DNA from: a virus
Length of the DNA: 24,535 nt
Strand: one strand, 5' to 3'
IMG/VR virus record: IMGVR_UViG_3300029813_000033
Location: 1-24,535 of that record
Within the stretch, counting starts at the first letter, position 1. Every line of letters begins with the position of its first letter. This document shows positions 5,857-14,168 of the stretch, in pieces. The notes beneath the pieces are model-generated. The model saw only the letters and a program-made list of their open reading frames with translations, searched no databases and had not been told where the DNA came from. Both the position numbers and the translations under genes were made by a program.

Positions 5857-6120
5857 ATGCCAATCTTTGATTATAAATGCGGTATTTGCAGTCATCAGGA
5901 AGATGATGTCTTTGTGCATAAGTATGATGATGTAATGATTTGTCCTAAGTGCGGATATTCTATGACCAAGTTAATTAGTGCAAGAGTAGTTGGAAGATGT
6001 TTTCCATCTGAAGGAATTTTTCTGGAACACGTAAGCTCTACCGGTCAAAGATTTTACAGCAAAAAGGAGATGTTAGCTTACGAAAAAAAGCATAGTGTGC
6101 ATATAGATTGTGCTCATTGA
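5857..6120 (+). CDS. FmdB-like zinc-ribbon protein (87 aa)
   Basis: The N-terminus MPIFDYKCGIC and a second knuckle CPKCG give a Cys2-Cys2 zinc ribbon (C8, C11, C29, C32), with the MP-x-[FY]-x-Y-x-C opening typical of FmdB-family regulatory or scaffold-like ribbons. The C-terminal half has the aromatic, charged segment RFYSKKEMLAYEKKH. A GGAG site within the portal gene's end serves its ATG. Such ribbons are common small phage genes near head modules. Their role is unknown; protein-protein or nucleic-acid contact during assembly is a guess. Confidence 0.75.
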   Translation: MPIFDYKCGICSHQEDDVFVHKYDDVMICPKCGYSMTKLISARVVGRCFPSEGIFLEHVSSTGQRFYSKKEMLAYEKKHSVHIDCAH

Positions 6121-6152
6121 TGTCCTTGATATGAACAAGAGAGGTGTGTATA

Positions 6153-6449
6153 ATGAGAACACTAATTTGTAGAGTGGCGGATTTAGGTGGTGTAGATGTC
6201 AAGTTTTCAGGTGGGCATCTTAATAAGAGGGAGTTGCTGAGATTACTAAGAGCCATTAAGCTCGAGTATCGTCGGAATGCTCTGGAGCATCGACGAAAGT
6301 TAATGCTGGAAAGATTAAAGAAAGTAGAGGAAGCAAAAAATGTTAGAAGAGAAAAAGAAAGAGCAGAAAGAGAAGGACAAGACAGTTCTGGAAGAGGAAA
6401 CTCAACAGAAGTTAAATCTGGTATCCCAGCAACTGTTGGAGTTCCATAA
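6153..6449 (+). CDS. Small basic helical protein overlapping the scaffold gene (98 aa)
   Basis: ATG 6153 follows an AGAGGTG ribosome binding site by about 7 nt, which is preferred over the GTG at 6144 inside that site. Residues 1-25 look beta-like (TLICRVADLGGVDVKF). Residues 28-65 form a basic amphipathic helix (RELLRLLRAIKLEYRR). The last 36 codons are read from the same DNA as the scaffold start, in a different frame, and become polar and glycine-rich, which suggests overprinting or a lost stop. The family is not recognised. Its place between portal and scaffold suggests a head-assembly accessory. Confidence 0.65.
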   Translation: MRTLICRVADLGGVDVKFSGGHLNKRELLRLLRAIKLEYRRNALEHRRKLMLERLKKVEEAKNVRREKERAEREGQDSSGRGNSTEVKSGIPATVGVP

Positions 6450-7095
6450 GCAGCAAAAGGATTTAGCGGCAAAGAAGACTCAGGAGGATGATTTGGATAA
6501 AAAGCAGATGCTAGAGGCTGAAGCGAATCTAAGCACGTTGTTAGGAAAGAGCATAAGTGACGAAGAGGACATGAGTGCTAAAGGAACAGTGGAAGACTTA
6601 TCTAACAAACAGATGATAGAGATTCTTGCTGATTCAGTGGATACAGCACTGGGTGCTAGGACTAAGATGAATGAGCAGATGGTCGATAAGAAGATGAGTG
6701 AGCTGAATGATAAGATGGAAGTAGTTAAAGGCGCTATTCTTCAAATGCATGCTAAGACACAGATTGATGCTGCGAGGCAAGAGTTTTCGGACTTTGATGA
6801 TTTCCGTGAGGATATGGAAGAAGTCTACAAAGATCCAGCTATGCAGAGCCTAGACATCAAGTCTGCTTATATCCTTGCCAAAGGAAGAAGAGTCGGCAAG
6901 TCTCCTTCTAAGAAGGAAACGTTCTCTGAAAGGCCAATAAAAACTCCAATGGGTTCAATTTCATCGAAGAGGTCTGAGAAGACTTCGACGAAGTCTGAAA
7001 TAGGCGGGCCTTCAGAGACTTCACAGACAGGCATATTGAAATTTAGAAGTATTGTAGATAAGGCTATTGATAAGGTAATAGCCTCGAAAGAGTAA
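6340..7095 (+). CDS. Scaffolding-like protein
   Basis: The product is a very hydrophilic, mostly helical protein of 251 aa. The N-terminal 50 residues are a Lys/Glu/Gln coiled coil. The middle contains DFDDFREDMEEVYKD followed by SAYILAKG, a pattern I associate with phage scaffolds, and the C-terminus is Ser/Thr/Lys-rich and basic. It lies directly before the major capsid gene, where scaffolds normally sit. Capsid assembly around such a core, then its removal, is the known role. AGAGGAAG precedes ATG 6340, and an in-frame stop at 6325 excludes a longer start. It overlaps the upstream gene by 110 bp. Confidence 0.75.
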   Translation: MLEEKKKEQKEKDKTVLEEETQQKLNLVSQQLLEFHKQQKDLAAKKTQEDDLDKKQMLEAEANLSTLLGKSISDEEDMSAKGTVEDLSNKQMIEILADSVDTALGARTKMNEQMVDKKMSELNDKMEVVKGAILQMHAKTQIDAARQEFSDFDDFREDMEEVYKDPAMQSLDIKSAYILAKGRRVGKSPSKKETFSERPIKTPMGSISSKRSEKTSTKSEIGGPSETSQTGILKFRSIVDKAIDKVIASKE

Positions 7096-7146
7096 GGTTG
7101 CTTAGTTGCATGTATGGCGACTATTGATAAAGATGCATGCACATCT

Positions 7147-7200
7147 ACGTCGTTGATTGAGACGTTATTGAACTATTTTGTTTTGTAAATTCTATTAACT
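7147..7200 (+). promoter_or_regulatory. Possible promoter ahead of the capsid gene
   Basis: The 123-bp gap before the capsid gene is large for this compact operon. It contains ACGTC/GACGT inverted arms (7147-7151 and 7161-7165), then TTGAAC (7168-7173) and TCTATT (7191-7196) with a 17-nt spacer. Both boxes match only four of six bases, so this is weak. Confidence 0.25.
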
Positions 7201-7218
7201 TTAGGAGGTAAATTTACT

Positions 7219-8298
7219 ATGGCGACACTACCACAGTGGACTAAAACACTGGATGATGATTTCGTCAATACATGGTATGAGATTCGGCCAGAAGTTGTAG
7301 ATAACATCTTGGAGGCGACTGTCTTCACTCTTGCTCTAAAAGAGCACGGATGTTTTATTTCTCAACCAGGTTCTGAGATTGTTACTCGCACTATTGGTTA
7401 TGGAGAGAAAACGACTCAGAGATTTGATAGAGGATCGGTACTAGGTCAGAGCGTACCTGACTTGGACACAATGGCAGAGTGGAATTGGCGATTCTTCTTG
7501 GCCGATGTCAATAGGTCATTGATTGATGATGCAGTAAATATGGGACAGTTCATGATTAAGTCTTACTTGAGTAGACGAATGGAGTCTGCAAGGAATGCTT
7601 GCACGCAAGACCTCGAGAAGTACTTGACTCAATGGGGTGGAGCGTATAATGCTCCTAAGCAGATGAATGGTCTATATGATATTTGTCCTAATGCTACTGC
7701 TGAGACTGCAGCTGCTGCACCGTTTAGTGATACAGAGAATAACAGTGATTCTCAAGGTACTGGTACTAGTAACGGCAAAATCAATAGGACCAATACTTGG
7801 TGGAGAAACTGGACTGCAGCTGACGGCGGAGCTGAGACTCCTGCGAGTTTCCTTGCAGGGCCAACGAATGAGCCTTATGCTATGAATCTTGTCCCCGACA
7901 TGCGACATGTATTTAATAGTATTAGAGCCAATCAAGAAGCTCCTAACCTCATTCTCTGCGACCAGAACATCTATGAGGCTTATGAAGATGAGGCACAGGA
8001 TAAGCAACAGATTGTTCAAAGCCGATTCACTAAAACGGCCGTTGATCTTGGATTTGATGCTTTTACTTATAAAGGCGCTACTATGTCTTATAGCGGTAAA
8101 CTTGCTGGGACTAAGCATCTATTCATGCTGAATCTCAATCATATTGAGATGGTCTATCATCCCAATGTATGGTTTGATTTCGTAGATTGGAAGGATACTG
8201 CCAATCAACTTGAAAGAGTTGCGTACATTGCTTGTATGACTACTGGTTTGATTACTGATCAGCCCAGGAGACATGGGGTTATGGAGTATGCATCCTAA
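7219..8298 (+). CDS. Major capsid protein
   Basis: This is the 359-aa shell subunit, expected to assemble with the scaffold into the icosahedral head. The sequence has the alternating polar/aromatic character of HK97-fold capsid proteins, including the segment NLILCDQNIYEAYEDEAQ near residue 240 and the late segment VYHPNVWFDFVDWKD. The gene follows the scaffold and has the strongest Shine-Dalgarno sequence in the window (AGGAGGT, 8 nt before the ATG), as expected for the most abundant virion protein. A stem-loop follows it. The central region around residues 160-200 is Thr/Asn/Ser-rich and may be a surface loop. Assignment rests on order, size and general pattern. Confidence 0.85.
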   Translation: MATLPQWTKTLDDDFVNTWYEIRPEVVDNILEATVFTLALKEHGCFISQPGSEIVTRTIGYGEKTTQRFDRGSVLGQSVPDLDTMAEWNWRFFLADVNRSLIDDAVNMGQFMIKSYLSRRMESARNACTQDLEKYLTQWGGAYNAPKQMNGLYDICPNATAETAAAAPFSDTENNSDSQGTGTSNGKINRTNTWWRNWTAADGGAETPASFLAGPTNEPYAMNLVPDMRHVFNSIRANQEAPNLILCDQNIYEAYEDEAQDKQQIVQSRFTKTAVDLGFDAFTYKGATMSYSGKLAGTKHLFMLNLNHIEMVYHPNVWFDFVDWKDTANQLERVAYIACMTTGLITDQPRRHGVMEYAS

Positions 8299-8329
8299 TA
8301 GATGATTGTGAGTATAAAGTTGTTAATGT

Positions 8330-8352
8330 ACATTTTCAAGTTCTGAAAATGT
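8330..8352 (+). terminator. Stem-loop after the capsid gene
   Basis: ACATTTTCA (8330-8338) and TGAAAATGT (8344-8352) form a perfect 9-bp stem with a 5-nt loop, followed by a T-rich stretch containing TTCTTTT. It could be a weak terminator or an RNA-stabilising or processing hairpin that sets capsid expression. A close copy stands at 16144-16166. Confidence 0.55.
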
Positions 8353-8377
8353 TAATTCTTTTGTGAGGTAAACTTTT

Positions 8378-8914
8378 ATGCTAAAAGTACTGTTCAAAAC
8401 TAAGCTGACCGATGTCAGAGATTCCGACGTTGAAGGCGTTGGAATATTGCGGTACGAAGATGATGGAAGAATATACAGATGGGAAAAGAACAGGAATGCT
8501 ACAGCATTTACGGCCAAGCAGCCTGTTTGCTATGACGCAGGCAATGTTGGAACATCTGCATTGTTTAAGTCAGTAAACTCTCCTGTAGCCGCAGACTTGA
8601 TGATAGCTGCTGGTATTGCCATGACGGCTGTTGGTAAGTCTGGAGGTACTACAGGTTGTTATGGCTGGGTGCAGGTGGAAGGCTACTGTCAGGATGCTCT
8701 AGTCGCAACGCCAAACACTGTAGCTGGTGGTATTACTGCAGCTATTGTGGTTGGAAGTTCGTTGACTTGCGTTACCGGCAAGACTGCTCTTGCTCATGAG
8801 TCTATACAATCAACTGCTCCTGTTTATTCTAGCCACTTTATTGCTCTTGAGACTCTTGCTGCCGCTACGCCTTCAGTCGCTACAGCGAAGGACGTTATGA
8901 TTAGATGTCTGTAG
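8378..8914 (+). CDS. Putative capsid decoration or head structural protein (178 aa)
   Basis: GTGAGG upstream gives the ribosome binding site. The product begins with a polar beta segment (VLFKTKLTDVRDSD) and continues as a small-residue, Ala/Gly/Thr/Val-rich chain with YGWVQVEGYCQDAL, typical of beta-sandwich head decoration or cement proteins. It sits directly after the capsid gene, where such proteins are usually encoded. It contains five Cys, some of which might form disulfides or pack in the interior. The stop overlaps the start of the next gene by 10 bp. Decoration is inferred from position and composition. Confidence 0.6.
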   Translation: MLKVLFKTKLTDVRDSDVEGVGILRYEDDGRIYRWEKNRNATAFTAKQPVCYDAGNVGTSALFKSVNSPVAADLMIAAGIAMTAVGKSGGTTGCYGWVQVEGYCQDALVATPNTVAGGITAAIVVGSSLTCVTGKTALAHESIQSTAPVYSSHFIALETLAAATPSVATAKDVMIRCL

Positions 8915-10062
8915 AAGAGAAGATAAAGATTGGTGTTGCTGTTCACACTTATGGTCATATAGCGCCGGATGTATACGCTAATCATTTAGGAATGTTCTGC
9001 CGTTGGGCTAAGCGTTATGCTGCATTGTTCATCCACGTTGATGGAGTGAAGACTGCGGAAGCGCGGAATTTACTAGTAGAGAGAGCGATTGAAGAAGGAT
9101 GTACTCATATATTCTTCCTCGACGCCGACCATCTAGTCGATGAGAACATATTGCCCTGCTTACTCGGCAATACAATAGCGACCGTTGTTAGTGGCCTTAT
9201 TGTTAAAAGAGACGGTAAAGACAGTCAAGTCGGATTTGTTAAGAAGAGCGACGGTTTTTACTACAATGTTGCTCTTCCTACAGACGGCCTGTCCTACGCA
9301 GTTGATGCATGCGCCTTCGGATGCACTTTGATTGATTTAAGTGTATTTAAGGATATCGAGAAGCCTTACTTCAAAGATGTTTTATATAGAGATTCTGAAG
9401 GCGCTTTGCAACAGAGGAGAAGTGATATGGAGTTTTGTAGAGAGGTTAAAGCACTTGGAAAGGATATTAGAATTGACACGAGAGTTAGAGTAGGGCATAT
9501 TGGTAAGCAGTCTGTTTACTATCCGAAAGAGGTGCAATATCAGTTACCTGTTTATAAATTAGCTGCTGAATTAGTTAAAGAAATGGACAATCCGTCAGTT
9601 GTTGATTTTGGATGCGGGTCTGGTAGAAAGCTGGTAGAAATCCTTGCGCCATTATGTCAGGTTGCTGTAGGGATAGACAGGAAAGACCTCATTGAAGGAT
9701 GTGAGAGGTTATATCCGGATTCTAATATTAAGTGGGGAGCAGCGGATTTAGAAGAGCCAATCGAGACTTGCGGCAAGTTTGATTTGGTCATCTGCGCTGA
9801 TGTTCTTGAACATTTGGACAATCCAAGTGTATTAACTTCTACCATTCTAGACCACTTGACTGATGATGGGTATGCAGTGATATCGACTCCGGATGTTGAT
9901 ACTATTCCAGAAGGAGTTAAAATCAATCCTGCTCATAAGCAGTTCTGGAATGAGAAGCAGTTTGTTGCTTTTCTATCCAATAATGGATTGAAGATTGTTG
10001 ATGTGAAGAGAGAGAAGGAGATTAGTGAATATATTTCTATAATAGCTATTTGTGGGAGGTAA
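8905..10062 (+). CDS. Glycosyltransferase-methyltransferase fusion (385 aa)
   Basis: Residues about 6-205 are a GT-A glycosyltransferase of the GT2-like type: ARNLLVERAIEEG leads into the metal- and sugar-nucleotide-binding DAD (73-75, in FFLDADH), with a possible catalytic or metal His at 198 (VGHIGK). Residues about 228-385 are a class I SAM methyltransferase: motif I VDFGCGSG (233-240), acidic residue D258, D281 in the GAADLEE segment, and CADVLEHLDNP (297-307). It would transfer a sugar and perhaps methylate it or its acceptor in the cytoplasm. It overlaps the upstream gene by 10 bp and lies inside the virion operon, so targets could be virion proteins, tail sugars or host surface glycans. 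The target is unknown. Confidence 0.85.
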   Translation: MSVEEKIKIGVAVHTYGHIAPDVYANHLGMFCRWAKRYAALFIHVDGVKTAEARNLLVERAIEEGCTHIFFLDADHLVDENILPCLLGNTIATVVSGLIVKRDGKDSQVGFVKKSDGFYYNVALPTDGLSYAVDACAFGCTLIDLSVFKDIEKPYFKDVLYRDSEGALQQRRSDMEFCREVKALGKDIRIDTRVRVGHIGKQSVYYPKEVQYQLPVYKLAAELVKEMDNPSVVDFGCGSGRKLVEILAPLCQVAVGIDRKDLIEGCERLYPDSNIKWGAADLEEPIETCGKFDLVICADVLEHLDNPSVLTSTILDHLTDDGYAVISTPDVDTIPEGVKINPAHKQFWNEKQFVAFLSNNGLKIVDVKREKEISEYISIIAICGR

Positions 10063-10067
10063 CTTAA

Positions 10068-10370
10068 ATGGCTACAAACACTGTAGTACCAGATAATAAG
10101 TCAAGAGCGCTTGCTCAGTTGCTAAAGTATATTGGTAAGAGTACTACACTAGGCGAAGTTGGGACGAAAAGTCGTGGACATATGAGGAGGAGAATATGGC
10201 GGTCTCCAGGAACACCGTCAACTCTACAAGGTCAATATGCTACCAGTCCTCATGATAAACTGCAGATAGGAGACTTTTGTATTGATACTACCGGCAAGCT
10301 CGCTTATGTATGCACAGTTGAGCCGGCAGCTTCCACTGACGCAACTTGGACTCCTATTAGTGTAGATTAG
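10068..10370 (+). CDS. Small virion surface protein (100 aa)
   Basis: GGAGGT lies 8 nt before ATG 10068. The N-terminal 45 residues are basic and polar. The C-terminal half has GDFCIDTTGKLAYVCT followed by TWTPIS, a small beta module (GD.C.DT...Y.CT....TW..I) that I recognise as recurring in head-fibre and tail-fibre proteins of tailed phages. It probably forms a trimeric surface spike or a linker to fibres. It starts the long run of small beta-rich genes. Confidence 0.6.
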   Translation: MATNTVVPDNKSRALAQLLKYIGKSTTLGEVGTKSRGHMRRRIWRSPGTPSTLQGQYATSPHDKLQIGDFCIDTTGKLAYVCTVEPAASTDATWTPISVD

Positions 10371-10411
10371 TAGAATCTAATGTTTAATTATTGAAAAATG
10401 GAGGTTAGTAA

Positions 10412-10762
10412 ATGGCTTTTACTATGAACACTATCGTTCTTGCAAGGACAGCTGAGGTAGGAGGTAAGACTCCTTGGACAGTGGATGGATATTGTGCAGA
10501 TGTTGCTACTGCTCAAGTCTTGAGAACTGCTCCAACAACTGGTAATCAGGTCTTGGAGAGCATTGAGATAGATTGTGAAGCTCTTGCCACTTCAGAGACT
10601 CTGAGCATATATGATGGTTCTACGCTGCGCATTGGGCCTATACCTGCTGAGTTAGGATGGAGCTGGACTTTTAGAGATGGTCTTAAGTTCGCTGGGGACA
10701 TAAAAATAAAGACTTCTGCAACTCGTCCTATTCACGTTTTAGCAGAAGGTGATGATATTTAA
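10412..10762 (+). CDS. Small beta-rich structural protein (116 aa)
   Basis: TGGAGGT precedes the ATG by about 6 nt. The protein is predominantly beta and acidic, with segments such as SIEIDCEALATSETL and LGWSWTFRDGLKF and no membrane or catalytic motif. I do not recognise the family. The position among fibre-like genes suggests a virion surface component. Confidence 0.6.
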   Translation: MAFTMNTIVLARTAEVGGKTPWTVDGYCADVATAQVLRTAPTTGNQVLESIEIDCEALATSETLSIYDGSTLRIGPIPAELGWSWTFRDGLKFAGDIKIKTSATRPIHVLAEGDDI

Positions 10763-10768
10763 TACGCT

Positions 10769-11596
10769 ATGCTTTCTCGTAGACTTGATAAAAATCGGTT
10801 TAGGGATGACATATTCACCTTAGTCGATGAGGCGGATAGAACGAAGACGATGCGCTTCCAGTTGAGTGGAATAACGACTGGAAATATGAGAGTTCTAACT
10901 ATTCCGGATGCTAGCGGTATAATTCTTCTTGATGGTGAGATTGGTAGTAGTGTTCAAGCTCATGATGTAGTGCTTGATGATATTGCTGCTTTAGATGTTG
11001 TTGCTGATAACGAGTTTATTGTAGGTACAGGTGCGGGCGCTTATGCTCACGAATCAGGAGCTACCGTACGAACTTCGCTTGGCTTAGGATTAAACCAGAA
11101 TGTTGATTTTGGTACGGGAGCTTTAACTACAAGAGATGTTATCTTAGGTGGTGGTGTTGATTCTGATTTTTACATAAATAGCGGGGCGATTACTTGGATG
11201 AACATATACCCTGATGGGGCAGCAAACGGAGATATGTGTTTTGATGTTCCAGTAGGGGATTTAGATTTTGATGTTGCCGATAATGTAACAATATATGCTG
11301 GAGGCGGGCTGCTTATCTATCTCGATGATGATATAAACGATTATCTCGAAATATCTACTGCCGCCAATGTAACTTGGTTGAACTTTGTGGGTCAGGACGG
11401 CAAGATTATTTCCAGTGGTGGTCATACTACTGTTGATGGCGTTGATGTCTCTGCAAAGGCTGCGGAGTTCGATACTCATAAAGCCAGCACAGGAGCTGAC
11501 CATAGTTATATCGACCAAGATGTAACGGTTGGTGCTTCGCCAATCTTTGATACGGGCACAATTAAAAGATTGCTAATCGGAGGAGTAGAAAGTTAA
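10769..11596 (+). CDS. Tail-fibre-like protein (275 aa)
   Basis: The N-terminal 60 residues carry a pattern common to phage fibres: a FxxxDE..RTK..RFQLSGITTGN block followed by LTIPDASGIILL. The middle has repeated short beta segments rich in Gly/Asp/Asn (VILGGGVDSDFYINS; VTIYAGGGLLIYLDD), consistent with a trimeric beta-helix shaft. The C-terminus includes HKASTGADHSYIDQDV, another recurrent fibre segment. The ATG has only a distant AAGGTGATG upstream, so translation may depend on the preceding gene, whose stop is 6 nt away. Confidence 0.7.
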   Translation: MLSRRLDKNRFRDDIFTLVDEADRTKTMRFQLSGITTGNMRVLTIPDASGIILLDGEIGSSVQAHDVVLDDIAALDVVADNEFIVGTGAGAYAHESGATVRTSLGLGLNQNVDFGTGALTTRDVILGGGVDSDFYINSGAITWMNIYPDGAANGDMCFDVPVGDLDFDVADNVTIYAGGGLLIYLDDDINDYLEISTAANVTWLNFVGQDGKIISSGGHTTVDGVDVSAKAAEFDTHKASTGADHSYIDQDVTVGASPIFDTGTIKRLLIGGVES

Positions 11597-11610
11597 AAGG
11601 ATAATGAATA

Positions 11611-11880
11611 ATGGCAATTAGTTGGAATGTAAAAATAACAGTTTTGAATAAACTAGAAAAAAGGGCATCTATTACAGCAACTCGGATAGATGATACTGAC
11701 TCTGATAATTCCTGGACTTTCACTGTATTCACTATTATAGCTACGACTACACAGAAGTTGGCAGCAGCGGATTTTATATGGGAGCGCTATCAGGCAAGTT
11801 TAACGGAAAAAGCTGCTGTTGCTGCTGTGATTGGAAGTCTTGAAACGCAGGCCAAAGCTAATTTGGAGGCAAGAGAATAA
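11611..11880 (+). CDS. Small structural protein of the fibre cluster (89 aa)
   Basis: AAAGGATAA precedes ATG 11611. The first half is beta-like (WNVKITVLNKLEKRASITATRI), the second a helix (FIWERYQASLTEKAAVAAVIG). The gene ends with TAATG, overlapping the next start. No family is recognised. Its gene neighbours are all virion-surface candidates. Confidence 0.6.
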   Translation: MAISWNVKITVLNKLEKRASITATRIDDTDSDNSWTFTVFTIIATTTQKLAAADFIWERYQASLTEKAAVAAVIGSLETQAKANLEARE

Positions 11881-12317
11881 TGGCAGAGACTGGCATAAAC
11901 TGGAGTGCGTGGGCCGATATGACCTACAATACAGGGACGGACGTTGATGATATAGCTGTGGCGGATGGGACTGCCTTAATTACAGATGAGATTGACCTTG
12001 ATATTAAAGCTGCTTGCGAAATAGCAGTCAAGTTGATTGAGGATGATACGGGCGCTGTTGCAAGTCCTTGGGTTCTAATACAAATACTTCGTGAAGACGG
12101 TGAGGTATGGCAACTTCCTGCTACCACTGGACCTGTTATTGTAGATAAGGCATTGAGTCTTGTTATGGAGCCTGCGCAGAACGGCACACGGTTGCAGGTG
12201 TTTTCTATTGACCCAAGAGATATGGGCAAGTTCAAGATTAACGTAGTCAATGATTGTGAGCAGGAGTTGGCATTGACCTTGCGAATTAGAACGGGAACTA
12301 TTCCGGTGGCTTCGTAA
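11880..12317 (+). CDS. Beta-sandwich-like structural protein (145 aa)
   Basis: It is coupled to the preceding gene by a TAATG overlap and to the following gene by TAATGA, with GGAGG inside the upstream gene's end as ribosome binding site. The sequence is acidic and strand-rich: DIKAACEIAVKLIEDD, SPWVLIQILREDGE and LALTLRIRTGT alternate hydrophobic and polar residues, as in jelly-roll virion proteins. No specific family is recognised. The tight coupling suggests it is made in fixed proportion with its neighbours, possibly as a fibre or baseplate subunit. Confidence 0.6.
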   Translation: MAETGINWSAWADMTYNTGTDVDDIAVADGTALITDEIDLDIKAACEIAVKLIEDDTGAVASPWVLIQILREDGEVWQLPATTGPVIVDKALSLVMEPAQNGTRLQVFSIDPRDMGKFKINVVNDCEQELALTLRIRTGTIPVAS

Positions 12318-13123
12318 TGATTGGAACTTTGCAAAAACCTGTTTTTGGTATATTACCAAAGATTAGTAATCCTTATGGCATTCCTTTCCCTATCGGTCTC
12401 TGGCTGATGAATGAAGGGTCAGGCAATAGAGTCAATGATTTGAGCGGTAATGGAAATATGGGAACGCTTGTAGCTGATACTCATTGGGTTCCTGGTAAGT
12501 TTGGTTCTGCATTGAGCTTTGACGGAGGCGGTGACAAAATTGATATGGGTTCACCAGAATTATTGAAATTTGCACCAGCTGATGCAGACTTTTCGATTAT
12601 TGCTGGGATAAGAAGAATTACAACTGATGATGAATATGTTATAGATTTTAGGGATGGTGGTGATGATGGTTGGGACTTGAGGTTTGTCAGCGATTCTTTG
12701 TGGTGCCAACTGGACAATGCTGATGTAAAGACAAGTTCTACGATTACAGATACAGATTGTCATCAAGTTGGTGTAGTTATTAAGAGAACTGGCAACGGCC
12801 AAATGTATATAGACGGCCTTGCAGATGGTGTCCCTGTTGATGTAAGTGGAGAGGGGACAATGGCTATAACAGCCGATATGTATATTGGTGGAACCGACAC
12901 AGGTGGAGCCAATGCGTTTTTTACTGGCGATATTGAATTTATAATGATTTTCCTTTGTGCTATTACTCCCCAACAAGTAGCCCAATTATACGTAAATCCT
13001 TTCCCTTGGTTTAAGAGAGACCCGATTGAGCTTTGGGCAGCTGCAATGACTGGAGCAGGACCATCAGGACTAAGTATTCCAATCGCAATGCATCATTATA
13101 AGCAAATGGCGGGAGTATCATAA
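12317..13123 (+). CDS. LamG/concanavalin-A-like adhesin (268 aa)
   Basis: Residues about 24-230 match the LamG-like jelly-roll pattern (Laminin_G_3 type): GLWLMNEGSGNRVNDLSGNG, then GKFGSALSFDGGGDKIDMG, a central strand pair, GNGQMYIDG, and a closing FFTGDIEFIMIFLCAITPQQV. In this family GxALxFDG and the late (G)xIDxVxI..ALT strand are hallmark elements. Such domains bind sugars or proteins and are used as phage adhesion modules. The N-terminal 20 residues may anchor it. The residues after the domain (NPFPWFKRDP) are proline-rich. It is coupled by overlaps on both sides. Receptor binding is inferred. Confidence 0.8.
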   Translation: MIGTLQKPVFGILPKISNPYGIPFPIGLWLMNEGSGNRVNDLSGNGNMGTLVADTHWVPGKFGSALSFDGGGDKIDMGSPELLKFAPADADFSIIAGIRRITTDDEYVIDFRDGGDDGWDLRFVSDSLWCQLDNADVKTSSTITDTDCHQVGVVIKRTGNGQMYIDGLADGVPVDVSGEGTMAITADMYIGGTDTGGANAFFTGDIEFIMIFLCAITPQQVAQLYVNPFPWFKRDPIELWAAAMTGAGPSGLSIPIAMHHYKQMAGVS

Positions 13124-14166
13124 TGCAAATGTTAAGACAAAGCACACAAGTAATAGTTAGAGTAGGGCCGTTTGTTGATGTAGGAGACGGTTTCACTCCG
13201 CAGACGGACATAACACTTGGGGGCAATGAAGCTGAATTATTGAAAAGTGCTTCTGTTGAAGTTGATATATCAGGGCGTACTTGGGCGGCAGTAACAAATT
13301 GTCGAGGCTGGTATGATTTGACTCTTACTACGGACGATACGGATACAGTAGGATTGCTTACGGTTGTGGTGCAGGATGATTCTGATTGTCTACCTGTCTT
13401 TCGGGATTTCCAAGTTATAGAAGAAGCTGTTTATGATGAGTTATACAAGAGTGCTGCTACTGGAATAAATGCCGCCTGTGATACTGCAATTAGCGACTAT
13501 GACCCCCCGACAGATACAGAAATGCTCGCAGCTCATATTACAACAGACGCCTTGATTACTACAGTAGATGGTGTGGTTGATACCATTTTGGTTGATACGG
13601 CAGAACTACAAACAGATGATATTCCGACCAAAATTGCATCTGTTCAGACAGAGGTGGACAAAATTGACATTGCACAAGCCGACCTTGATATTATCACAGG
13701 AGCTTCGGGTGTTGTAATACAGAATGACACTATCACCGCCGCCAAACTAGGAGCAGACTGTATAACAAATGCAAAGATTGCAGACGATGCAATAGCGGTA
13801 GAAAACATAAAAGATGCTGCAATTACGGCTGATAAAATTGCGGCGGATGCTATAACATCTGCCAAGTATGATGAATCAACGGCATTTCCAGTTTCTTCAG
13901 GAATGAAAATGGCCGGTGGTACTATAGTTGAAGGAACTGTCAGTCATGATAATACTGCATCATCAACCACTGTGTTTTATAGCGATGATATAATAGAGGC
14001 AACGGCAGACCATTATAACGGTAGGATTGTAATTTTTACTTCTGGGGCTTTGATATATCAAGCAACAGACATTACTGATTATGCATTAGTCTCAGGAGAA
14101 GGCAAATTTACCGTTACGGCTTTAACTGAAGCCCCTGCGGATAATGTTACTTTTGTGATTGTATAA
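13123..14166 (+). CDS. Fibre or baseplate protein with decapeptide repeats (347 aa)
   Basis: Residues 1-100 form a beta-rich head-like domain (VEVDISGRTWAAV; YDLTLTTDDTDTVG). Residues 130-190 are a probable coiled coil (TKIASVQTEVDKIDIAQ). Residues about 202-251 contain five 10-residue repeats of the form D-x-I-x-x-x-K-I-x-x, for example DCITNAKIAD and DAITSAKYDE, as seen in trimeric fibre stalks. The C-terminal 90 residues are a beta domain. Lysine is coded mostly by AAA (8 of 11), whereas terL prefers AAG about three to one, so this gene may have arrived from another phage. It overlaps the LamG gene by one base. Confidence 0.7.
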   Translation: MQMLRQSTQVIVRVGPFVDVGDGFTPQTDITLGGNEAELLKSASVEVDISGRTWAAVTNCRGWYDLTLTTDDTDTVGLLTVVVQDDSDCLPVFRDFQVIEEAVYDELYKSAATGINAACDTAISDYDPPTDTEMLAAHITTDALITTVDGVVDTILVDTAELQTDDIPTKIASVQTEVDKIDIAQADLDIITGASGVVIQNDTITAAKLGADCITNAKIADDAIAVENIKDAAITADKIAADAITSAKYDESTAFPVSSGMKMAGGTIVEGTVSHDNTASSTTVFYSDDIIEATADHYNGRIVIFTSGALIYQATDITDYALVSGEGKFTVTALTEAPADNVTFVIV

Positions 14167-14168
14167 TT

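Noticed and set aside
7672-8118. Minus-strand 148-codon frame inside the capsid gene
   Set aside because: It is a shadow of the capsid coding sequence without a start signal.
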